DNA of 12,988 nt, from the NCBI GenBank assembly GCA_013824385.1, contig PNNU01000046.1, positions 1-12,988 of the forward strand, written 5' to 3'. This DNA is from Anaerolinea sp. Lineage in GTDB: Bacteria > Chloroflexota > Anaerolineae > Anaerolineales > Anaerolineaceae. Below the pieces are notes generated by a model. The model ran no database searches. It was not told the origin of the DNA and saw only the letters and a list, made by a program, of their open reading frames with translations. Positions 1 to 5,783 of the stretch are shown piece by piece; the stretch's first letter is position 1; the number at the start of each line of letters is the position of its first letter. A program made the translations under genes and the position numbers.

Positions 1-17
1 TTCAGCGGGGTTTGATT

Positions 18-725
18 TTATTCGGGATTGTGTTTTCTGCGGTTCTGGGGCTGGGTGCCTGAGCTGTCAATATCCAGCCGGTAGCCCACGCCGCGGATGG
101 TTTTGATATATTCCGGGTGGCGCGGATTTTCTTCAATCGCCTGTCGCAGCCAGCTCATGTGTACATCCAGTGAACGGGTGTCACCGGTATAATCGGTTTC
201 CCACGCTTTGCGGAACATTTCTTCACGGTTGATCACCTCTCCGGCATGTTCCATTAAGATCTTCAACAAAACCACCAGCCTTGGTGTAAGTTGGATCTGT
301 TTATCTTTCAAGATGACCCGATGCTGTTCCACATCCAAAATCAAAGGTCCTGCCTGTAAACCGCCGTTATTAATAATGGGCAGCAAGTGTTTTACCCTGT
401 TTACCAGTTTCTGCATGGTAAAAGGCAGGAACAAAACCGAGTTGGCATCATAATTATCTTTGGGGTCGGCATCTTTATCCAGCACAAGGATCACTGGCAG
501 ATCAACGTTCTGTTGATGAAGTGATTGACAGATGCGTTTACCGTTGGTGCGCATTGAAGAGGCATCGATTACCACTAAATCGGGTTTACTGCTTTCAAGG
601 TGAGATAAAGCAGCCGCTCCACTTGGCACACTTTCAACCAGATAACCTTTTTTGGTTAATCCAGCTGCAAATGAAGGGTGGTCTGTTCTTTTGCCTTCAA
701 CGAGTAAAATTCTTGGTTTAATCAA
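18..725 (-). CDS. OmpR-type winged-helix regulator with degenerate receiver domain
   Basis: A 235-aa two-domain response-regulator-like protein. Residues about 4-116 resemble a CheY-type receiver; residues about 126-218 form an OmpR/PhoB winged helix, with a recognition-helix region near S185-I197 and the usual C-terminal hairpin ending IRGVGYRL (210-217). The phospho-acceptor Asp is kept (D54 in VVIDASS). However, the acidic pair after the first strand reads VEGKR (E10, G11) instead of E/D-D, the conserved Thr/Ser after strand 4 is L82, and the switch Lys before PF is L100. The protein therefore probably acts without classical phosphorylation, as known atypical OmpR-family regulators do; that is inference. 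No histidine kinase gene is adjacent. The start is a TTG at 725: an in-frame stop lies 6 codon bases further upstream, and no Met occurs before M58. No clear Shine-Dalgarno precedes it. Its target genes cannot be read from the sequence. Confidence 0.88.
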   Translation of the reverse strand: MIKPRILLVEGKRTDHPSFAAGLTKKGYLVESVPSGAAALSHLESSKPDLVVIDASSMRTNGKRICQSLHQQNVDLPVILVLDKDADPKDNYDANSVLFLPFTMQKLVNRVKHLLPIINNGGLQAGPLILDVEQHRVILKDKQIQLTPRLVVLLKILMEHAGEVINREEMFRKAWETDYTGDTRSLDVHMSWLRQAIEENPRHPEYIKTIRGVGYRLDIDSSGTQPQNRRKHNPE

Positions 726-931
726 TGATTCTTAATTCCAGTCCATATTTTGATAATAGTAACAGTACCCTGTTGTTTCTGATAGTTGTGTTATTACAAA
801 ATCCTGCTTGCAGTCTGATATCCCATGATTTTCATGAGATGCATAGTCATTGTCGCTCTGTCTGTCAATTGAATAAATTCCCCACAAAAAACAAAACTAA
901 ATCATGCAGACAGTTGAAGGTGATAAAACAA

Positions 932-971
932 TTACTAGTAACTATTATACTCCAATCTTAAAAAAATCAAG
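932..971 (-). promoter_or_regulatory. Possible minus-strand promoter with palindrome at the start site
   Basis: On the minus strand a perfect TATAAT lies at 949-944, with a poor -35 (ACTTGA, 972-967) at 17-base spacing. Transcription would start near 937, inside the perfect palindrome TTACTAGTAA (932-941), and give the regulator gene a leader of about 210 bases. The palindrome could be an operator, for example for autoregulation, but only its symmetry supports this. Confidence 0.3.
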
Positions 972-1031
972 TTAAAAGAATTGTAAGCCTTAAAAAAACT
1001 AACCCAATATAAAAACAGTGGGTCAGGCAAG

Positions 1032-1060
1032 TTGCGTAGCGTTTTGGCGCGTGTTAGAAT
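1032..1060 (+). promoter_or_regulatory. Sigma-70-type promoter of the bfn-dnaB-dnaD-loader operon
   Basis: A -35 box TTGCGT (1032-1037) is followed by exactly 17 bases and the -10 box TAGAAT (1055-1060), preceded by the extended -10 TGT (1052-1054). The start of transcription should be near 1067. This leaves about 40 bases of leader before the ATG at 1108 and excludes the longer open frame beginning at 1018. Confidence 0.7.
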
Positions 1061-1091
1061 ACTATATATCTTTTATGTATAATTTACGTGT

Positions 1092-1100
1092 GAGGAAGAG
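1092..1100 (+). promoter_or_regulatory. Ribosome binding site that fixes the bfn start
   Basis: The purine-rich GAGGAAGAG lies 7 bases before the ATG at 1108. The in-frame upstream GTG at 1018 lies before the promoter -10 box, so 1108 is the preferred start. Confidence 0.65.
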
Positions 1101-1107
1101 AAAATTA

Positions 1108-1701
1108 ATGTCCGAGATGGTTGAAGTGATGATCGACAGTTTGAGGGTAAGCCTCACTAATCAGCAGCGCATAGTATTGCTGCGTGAAATGGGCGTAGAC
1201 CGCTACCTTCCGATCTGGATTGGCCCTTATGAAGCAGATGCCATCATCATTTCGCTGCAAGAAACAGAAATTGCGCGCCCTCAAACCCATGATCTCCTTA
1301 TTGAGACCCTTGAAAAAACACATTCAAGGCTGACCCGAGTGGAAGTTATCGCCCTGCGTGGGGATATTTTTTATGGCAATTTGGTTATCGAGTCAGGCGG
1401 CGAAATCATCCTCATTGATGCAAGACCTTCCGATTCGATTGCCTTGGCAGTCAGGGCGCATGTGCCCATCCTTGTGGCGCGTGATATTCTTGAAACGGCT
1501 GGTATCACTCCCGAATCGGATATTCAACAAGAATTGGAAGAGGAAGAATCCAAACAGGCTGCTGCTGAAGCGGGTGAATCAAAAGAACGGCTGTCTGTTT
1601 TTGAAAGTTTTCTGTCAAACGTCAAGCTTGATGAAGAACCGGATGAAGATAAACTCTCTGACCCGGATGACGATCCAGATCATCCTTCCCAAGACCAATA
1701 A
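1108..1701 (+). CDS. Bifunctional nuclease family protein (BFN / DUF151)
   Basis: A 197-aa protein with an N-terminal BFN (DUF151) domain, about residues 4-140. Family hallmarks are the segment YLPIWIGPYEADAI and the conserved RPSDSIALAVRA block. Characterised relatives have RNase/DNase activity, though the cellular role of most bacterial members is unknown. The tail, after about residue 140, is low-complexity and strongly acidic, rich in E and then D, and probably disordered. The start at ATG 1108 is chosen from the promoter and ribosome binding site; the frame is open back to 1018, but that N-terminus looks non-native (Arg/Lys and aromatic mix) and would lie upstream of the transcript start. 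It is the first gene of a probable operon: dnaB follows after 42 bases with no terminator between. A link to replication or repair is suggested only by this position. Confidence 0.9.
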   Translation: MSEMVEVMIDSLRVSLTNQQRIVLLREMGVDRYLPIWIGPYEADAIIISLQETEIARPQTHDLLIETLEKTHSRLTRVEVIALRGDIFYGNLVIESGGEIILIDARPSDSIALAVRAHVPILVARDILETAGITPESDIQQELEEEESKQAAAEAGESKERLSVFESFLSNVKLDEEPDEDKLSDPDDDPDHPSQDQ

Positions 1702-1743
1702 ATTTGTACCACTAATCTGATAATTGGAGAACCCGGGTACCCC

Positions 1744-3132
1744 ATGAGCAATTTTCAATCTCCAGATGATAACTCTGTTACCGAGATCCAGTCGCAGCCG
1801 AACAGTCGTGAGGCTGAAGAGGCCGTACTGGGGTCCATTCTAATCAATCCCGAGTCTTACTATGATGTTGCTGAAATTTTGCATGAGGACGATTTCTACA
1901 TAATCCGCAACCAGTGGGTGTGGAGTTCTTTCGTTCGATTAAATGAAAAACGCGCCCCCATTGACATCCTTACAGTTAGTGAAGATTTGCAGAATCATAA
2001 TCAACTCAGTGATATTGGCGGTCAATCTTACCTGATCTCTCTGGTGAACCAGACCCCTACCTCGCTGCACGCGCAATCTTATTCTCATATCGTGGAGCAA
2101 AATGCCATCCGCAGGCGCATGTTAGCCGCGGCCAACGAGATGGCCAAGTTAGCCTACGACCAGGAAAAAGACGTGGATACGATCATCGATAAAGCCGAAA
2201 TGTCCGTCTTTGGCTTGAGCGAAAGGCGAGTGCGTCACGACCTTGAACCGATTGAACGCGTCTTAAGTAATTTCTATGATCATGTAGACGAACTCTCCCA
2301 AAGGGATGAAGAAATTTTTGGCGTTCCTACAGGGCTAACCGATCTGGATAAATTGCTGGGTGGTCTGCAAAAATCGGATTTGTTGATCATTGCTGGTCGC
2401 CCGGGTTCTGGTAAAACCGGCTTCATGCTTTCCATTGCCAAGAATGCCGCACAAAAACACAAAAAACATGTGGCTTTTTTCTCACTTGAAATGTCTAATG
2501 AACAGCTTGTGCAGCGTTTAATTGCGCAAGAAACAAAGATCGACACCCAACGGCTGCGCACCGGTAAATTGGCGGATGAAGAATGGCCGCTGTTCACTCA
2601 CGCGGTCGAAGTGCTGGGCGATACTCACATGTGGCTGGATGATACCCCGGCCATTACTCCGCTCCAACTTCGCACCAAGTGCCGCCGACTGCACATGGAG
2701 CACAGCCTGGATTTAATCATCATCGACTACCTGCAGTTAATGGGCAGCGATTCTCGAAACGAAAACCGTGTTCAAGAAGTTTCGCACATTTCCCGTAGTC
2801 TCAAAGTGCTGGCGCGTGAACTAAATGTGCCGGTTTTGGCAGGCGCACAGCTCTCTCGTGCCGTTGAGCAGCGTGAAGGCAAGAAACCTGTACTTTCCGA
2901 TTTACGTGAATCAGGCTCTCTCGAGCAGGATGCCGATATTGTCATGTTCATCCACCGGCCTGACATGCTTGAAAAAGACAATCCTCGCCAGAATATTGCC
3001 GAGTTGATCGTGGCCAAGCATCGTAACGGCCCCACTCACCCGGGCATTGAATTGGTCTTCTTAAACAACCTGGCCAAGTTTGAAAACGCAGCCACTTTTT
3101 CGGGCGATTTCAAGGATAAAAAGAGAATTTAA
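1744..3132 (+). CDS. dnaB: Replicative DNA helicase DnaB
   Basis: A 462-aa hexameric 5'-3' replicative helicase that unwinds the fork ahead of the polymerase and binds primase. The N-terminal DnaB domain covers about residues 17-120 (SREAEEAVLGSIL at its start) and the RecA-like motor about 185-450. The Walker A loop is GRPGSGKT (218-225), Walker B ends at D328 in IIIDYLQLM, and the conserved KHRNG (425-429) carries the arginine finger. The length is normal and no intein is present, although dnaB is a common intein site. The start is ATG 1744; a GGAG at 1726-1729 is 14 bases away, rather far, so translation may be partly coupled to the upstream gene. The DnaD-like gene begins 8 bases after its stop. 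Confidence 0.97.
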   Translation: MSNFQSPDDNSVTEIQSQPNSREAEEAVLGSILINPESYYDVAEILHEDDFYIIRNQWVWSSFVRLNEKRAPIDILTVSEDLQNHNQLSDIGGQSYLISLVNQTPTSLHAQSYSHIVEQNAIRRRMLAAANEMAKLAYDQEKDVDTIIDKAEMSVFGLSERRVRHDLEPIERVLSNFYDHVDELSQRDEEIFGVPTGLTDLDKLLGGLQKSDLLIIAGRPGSGKTGFMLSIAKNAAQKHKKHVAFFSLEMSNEQLVQRLIAQETKIDTQRLRTGKLADEEWPLFTHAVEVLGDTHMWLDDTPAITPLQLRTKCRRLHMEHSLDLIIIDYLQLMGSDSRNENRVQEVSHISRSLKVLARELNVPVLAGAQLSRAVEQREGKKPVLSDLRESGSLEQDADIVMFIHRPDMLEKDNPRQNIAELIVAKHRNGPTHPGIELVFLNNLAKFENAATFSGDFKDKKRI

Positions 3133-3140
3133 GGCAGGCG

Positions 3141-3827
3141 ATGTCTCCATTCAGCGGATTTAATGCGTCCACGGGTAAGAACACTCCCCTCCCGGCGGCA
3201 TTCTTCACCGACTTGCTGCCTCTGGTCACTGACCTGGATGAGCTGCGTGTCATCTTGTGGGCGTTCAAAAGTCTAGATCAGCAGCAAGGTGATTTGCGCT
3301 ATCTGACTGTTGAAGATTTCATCAAAGCCGAAGAATTCATCCCGTGCCTGGGGAAGACTGAAAAAGAGCAAAAAGAAAGACTCTCTAAAGCACTGGAAGG
3401 CACAATTAGATTGGGAGTGATCCTAACGGCTGAAAGTGCTGACCAGCACCTTTTCTTTCTAAACTCTGCCAGAGGCAGGGCAGCCCTCGAGGGACTTTCG
3501 CAGGGCGCCTGGAAGCCCGAGGCGCATCACACTGCCGGTTTTGCAGCCAGCTGCCCCAATATTTTTGCCTTATACGAACAGAACATCGGTCCGCTGACCC
3601 CGTTAATCGCGGATGAATTGCGCGACGCTGAAGGCCAATATCAGGCAGACTGGATCAATGATGCATTCAGAATTGCCGTCACCCGAAATGCCCGCAACTG
3701 GCGCTATATAGAAGCTATTTTACGCTCGTGGAAAGAGAAAGGCCGTGATGAAAGAGATCAACGATCCACTCAAGAAGATCGCAAACTCGATAGTGAAGGG
3801 CAATATGGCGACTACATCCTCCACTAA
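3141..3827 (+). CDS. DnaD-like primosome / replication initiation protein
   Basis: A 228-aa protein with the two-part DnaD plan. An N-terminal winged-helix-like region (about 20-100) contains the typical string of short helices around DLDELRVILWAF. A C-terminal DnaD/DnaB-type helical domain (about 140-198) follows, with ALYEQNIGPLTP and the signature Y-x3-I-x3-W (Y189, I193, W197 in YIEAILRSW). In Bacillus, DnaD domains bridge the origin or restart machinery and the helicase loader, and bind DNA. The position between dnaB and a DnaC/DnaI-like gene fits that role closely. Translation starts at ATG 3141 after an AGGCAGG-like purine stretch (3131-3138), 8 bases past the dnaB stop. The last 23-80 bases overlap the loader gene in another frame. 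The charged tail after W197 is probably disordered. The exact partner (DnaA, PriA or other) cannot be read from the sequence. Confidence 0.85.
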   Translation: MSPFSGFNASTGKNTPLPAAFFTDLLPLVTDLDELRVILWAFKSLDQQQGDLRYLTVEDFIKAEEFIPCLGKTEKEQKERLSKALEGTIRLGVILTAESADQHLFFLNSARGRAALEGLSQGAWKPEAHHTAGFAASCPNIFALYEQNIGPLTPLIADELRDAEGQYQADWINDAFRIAVTRNARNWRYIEAILRSWKEKGRDERDQRSTQEDRKLDSEGQYGDYILH

Positions 3828-5145
3828 CTCTGAAAAGCAAAAAGAGGATGTCTGCCCGATCTGCGGTGGAGTTGGATTTGTGCGCAAGGATGTGCCGATC
3901 AGCGACCCTGATTTTGGTAAATTAACCATGTGCGTCTGCAAACAAAACGATCAAAATCGCACCGCTCAAGAACGTTTGCTGCGCATGAGCAATCTTGAAG
4001 CCTTTAAACAAATGACCTTTCATTCGTTTTCAGTGCAGGGCAGGCTGGGGCTCGGAGATGAGCAGATTCAATCGCTGCAATACGGCTTGAGCCAGGCGCA
4101 GCAGTACGCCGCCACCCCCCGCGGGTGGATGGTGCTGATGGGCACCTACGGCTGCGGCAAGACCCATCTGGCAGCCGCCATCGCCAACACCTGCGTGGAA
4201 TATGGTATGAACACGCTTTTCCTGACCGTGCCTGACCTGTTGGATTGGCTGCGTTATTCATATGATACCCCCGATACCACTTTTGAACAGCGTTTTGAAG
4301 AAATTCGCAACGTTGGTCTATTGGTGCTTGATGATCTAGGCTCTCAGAATTCCACCAAGTGGGCCGCTGAAAAGCTCTTCCAAATCATTGATTACCGTTA
4401 CTCGCGCAAACTTCCGTTGGTCGTCACCACCAACCTGACCTTTGAAGACCTGGATGACCGCATCCGTTCACGGCTGCAAGACCCTGACCTTTCCACCCGT
4501 GTGCGCATCTCTGCACCCGATTACCGGGCACCGATCAAAGACAGCAAAGATCCTCTTGTCTACCAGCTTCAATTGTTGGGGGACCGTTCTTTTGGCAACT
4601 GGAGCGGAAGAGAACCGGAGAGATTGCCTGTTGAAGTTCAAACCAACCTTGAGAATGTACAAAGAGCTGCCCAAGATTTTGCCGAGTCGCCGCGCGGCTG
4701 GCTGGTTATGACGGGCACCTACGGTTGCGGAAAAACCCATTTGGCCGCTGCCATTGGCAACTACCGCAAGGGGATGGGAGACGATCCCATTTTTGTGGTT
4801 GTCCCCGATCTGCTGGACCATTTGCGCGCCACTTTCAGCCCTGCCAGTAATGTGTCTTATGATGAGATGTTTAACCGCGTTAAAGGGGCTTCTGTGCTGA
4901 TCCTCGACGATCTGGGCACGCAAAGCGCCACCCCGTGGGCGCGTGAGAAACTTTATCAGATATTTAATGAGCGCTACAACGCCAAGCTGCCCACGGTGAT
5001 CACCATGTCAGGCAACCTTGACGATCTGGATGCACGCATTCGCAGCCGCATGTTGGACGGACGCTTATGTTCGATATATGAGATTATGGCGCCATCCTAC
5101 CGCGGCGGCATGCAGCGTACTGAACGTCCACGCAAGAGCAAATAG
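3748..5145 (+). CDS. Tandem DnaC/DnaI-like helicase loader with two AAA+ modules
   Basis: A 465-aa protein that looks like two helicase-loader ATPases fused head to tail. It opens with a Cys cluster, C36-x2-C39-x22-C62-x-C64, probably a zinc finger; the N-terminal helicase-binding domain of Bacillus DnaI also holds zinc. Module 1 has Walker A GTYGCGKTH (132-140), Walker B LVLDDLG (D195, D196), sensor-1 VVTTN and the arginine-finger box RIRSR. Module 2 repeats this: GTYGCGKTH (323-331), LILDDLG (D387, D388) and RIRSR, but with VITMS where module 1 has VVTTN. The Walker A loops are 191 residues apart. Ordinary DnaC/DnaI/IstB-like loaders are about 240-310 aa with one module. The inferred job is loading DnaB onto DNA, supported by the dnaB and dnaD-like genes directly upstream. 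The start is uncertain: GTG 3745, ATG 3748 (AAAGG at 3738-3742) or ATG 3805 (GAAGGG at 3795-3800); all begin inside the DnaD-like gene, implying translational coupling. Confidence 0.9.
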   Translation: MKEINDPLKKIANSIVKGNMATTSSTNSEKQKEDVCPICGGVGFVRKDVPISDPDFGKLTMCVCKQNDQNRTAQERLLRMSNLEAFKQMTFHSFSVQGRLGLGDEQIQSLQYGLSQAQQYAATPRGWMVLMGTYGCGKTHLAAAIANTCVEYGMNTLFLTVPDLLDWLRYSYDTPDTTFEQRFEEIRNVGLLVLDDLGSQNSTKWAAEKLFQIIDYRYSRKLPLVVTTNLTFEDLDDRIRSRLQDPDLSTRVRISAPDYRAPIKDSKDPLVYQLQLLGDRSFGNWSGREPERLPVEVQTNLENVQRAAQDFAESPRGWLVMTGTYGCGKTHLAAAIGNYRKGMGDDPIFVVVPDLLDHLRATFSPASNVSYDEMFNRVKGASVLILDDLGTQSATPWAREKLYQIFNERYNAKLPTVITMSGNLDDLDARIRSRMLDGRLCSIYEIMAPSYRGGMQRTERPRKSK

Positions 5146-5161
5146 AAAAAACCACTGTAAA

Positions 5162-5602
5162 TTAAACCGGTTTTACTTCTGAGGTGCAGTGCGGGCAGCG
5201 GCTGGCCTTCTTTGATATTTCTGTCATACAGTAAGGACATTCGCGAGTGGTTGTTTCGACAGGTTTTTCTTCTTTTTTAGATAACCGGTTCATACCGCGA
5301 ATCATCAAGAAGATGATCAAGGCCATGATCAGAAAATTGACCACGTTATTTAAAAAGAGGCCGTAATTCAGGGTGGGAGCGCCGGCGGCCTGAGCCTCAG
5401 CCAAACTGGCAAAGGTTTTTCCACTCATATTGATATATAGATTAGAAAAATCCACTTTACCGAGCAGTAAGCCTATGGGGGGCATGATAACGTCATTGAC
5501 GAGAGAAGTAATGATTTTACCAAAAGCTCCGCCGATGATCACCGCTACCGCCAGATCAATCACATTACCGCGCAAAATAAATGCCTTAAATTCTTTAAGC
5601 AT
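5162..5602 (-). CDS. mscL: Large-conductance mechanosensitive channel MscL with C-terminal zinc ribbon
   Basis: A 146-aa inner-membrane channel that opens under membrane tension to release solutes during hypo-osmotic shock; MscL forms homopentamers. The family N-terminus is clear ([20 protein letters not shown]), with TM1 about residues 14-46 including the glycine/alanine pore helix, a periplasmic loop about 47-80, and TM2 about 81-103. In place of the usual C-terminal helix alone there is a Cys4 zinc ribbon, C122-x2-C125-x10-C136-x2-C139, on the cytoplasmic side. It is slightly longer than E. coli MscL (136 aa). The gene has a strong Shine-Dalgarno and its own promoter (5634-5663), and converges on the loader gene with 16 bases between stops and no obvious terminator between them. 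Confidence 0.96.
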   Translation of the reverse strand: MLKEFKAFILRGNVIDLAVAVIIGGAFGKIITSLVNDVIMPPIGLLLGKVDFSNLYINMSGKTFASLAEAQAAGAPTLNYGLFLNNVVNFLIMALIIFLMIRGMNRLSKKEEKPVETTTRECPYCMTEISKKASRCPHCTSEVKPV

Positions 5603-5606
5603 AATT

Positions 5607-5613
5607 CCTCCTC
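5607..5613 (-). promoter_or_regulatory. Strong Shine-Dalgarno of mscL
   Basis: On the minus strand GAGGAGG lies 4 bases before the mscL ATG. It is the best ribosome binding site in the window, in contrast with the neighbouring MFS gene, which has none. Confidence 0.75.
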
Positions 5614-5633
5614 TGATTTAATAAATAATTTTA

Positions 5634-5663
5634 AATTTACAACGAATGGATTTGGTTTGTCAA
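5634..5663 (-). promoter_or_regulatory. Promoter of mscL
   Basis: A consensus -35 TTGACA (minus strand, 5663-5658) is followed by an 18-base spacer and a -10-like TAAATT (5639-5634). The start near 5627 would give a 25-base leader containing the Shine-Dalgarno. Confidence 0.6.
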
Positions 5664-5688
5664 ATCTTTTTATCTGGAGATAAAGCGT

Positions 5689-5734
5689 AGGGGAGGTTCA
5701 CGCGAAGCGTCCACTTGCTGGATGAACCTCCCCT
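5689..5734. repeat. Palindromic element able to form a three-way junction
   Basis: A perfect 12-base inverted repeat, AGGGGAGGTTCA (5689-5700) and TGAACCTCCCCT (5723-5734), encloses two small hairpins that fill the whole loop: CGC-GAA-GCG (5701-5709) and TCCA-CTTGC-TGGA (5710-5722). No base is left unpaired at the junction. No T-run follows on either strand, so it is not a classical terminator. The GC-rich symmetric form suggests a dispersed REP/MITE-like intergenic repeat; other copies cannot be looked for here. Confidence 0.75.
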
Positions 5735-5764
5735 CAACGACGGAATATAAATCCTTTGTCACCG

Positions 5765-5773
5765 TGTTAGAAT
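5765..5773 (+). promoter_or_regulatory. Extended -10 promoter of the MFS gene
   Basis: TGTTAGAAT (TGn at 5765-5767, TAGAAT at 5768-5773) has the same ten-base core GTGTTAGAAT as the promoter before the nuclease gene. No good -35 lies at 17 bases. Transcription would begin near 5780, only about 4 bases before the ATG at 5784. Confidence 0.5.
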
Positions 5774-5783
5774 AATTCTCATC

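Larger units (their letters stand above)
726..1107. other. Divergent intergenic region, AT-rich, no convincing gene
   Basis: This 382-base stretch separates the minus-strand regulator from the plus-strand replication operon. It is visibly AT-rich and contains the operon promoter (1032-1060), a possible minus-strand promoter (944-971), a 10-base perfect palindrome TTACTAGTAA (932-941) and a short dyad AACAG-tacc-CTGTT (761-774). An open frame of 78 codons at 725-961 has no recognisable protein features and no Shine-Dalgarno, and I do not call it a gene. Confidence 0.6.

Noticed and set aside
725..961. 78-codon open frame in the intergenic region
   Set aside because: No recognisable motif, no Shine-Dalgarno, and it overlaps likely regulatory DNA.
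1018..1107. N-terminal extension of the BFN protein from the GTG at 1018
   Set aside because: It begins before the -10 box of a good promoter and encodes an atypical segment, while ATG 1108 has a ribosome binding site and begins the BFN domain.
1744..3132. Intein in dnaB
   Set aside because: The protein is of normal length and Walker A and B regions are uninterrupted.
4468..4923. 151-codon minus-strand open frame opposite the loader gene
   Set aside because: Antisense to the second AAA+ module, with no recognisable domain and no ribosome binding site.
5163..5172. AAACCGGTTT palindrome between the converging loader and mscL genes as a terminator
   Set aside because: The dyad has no loop and only a short T-run, and it lies within the mscL stop region; it cannot be supported as a terminator.
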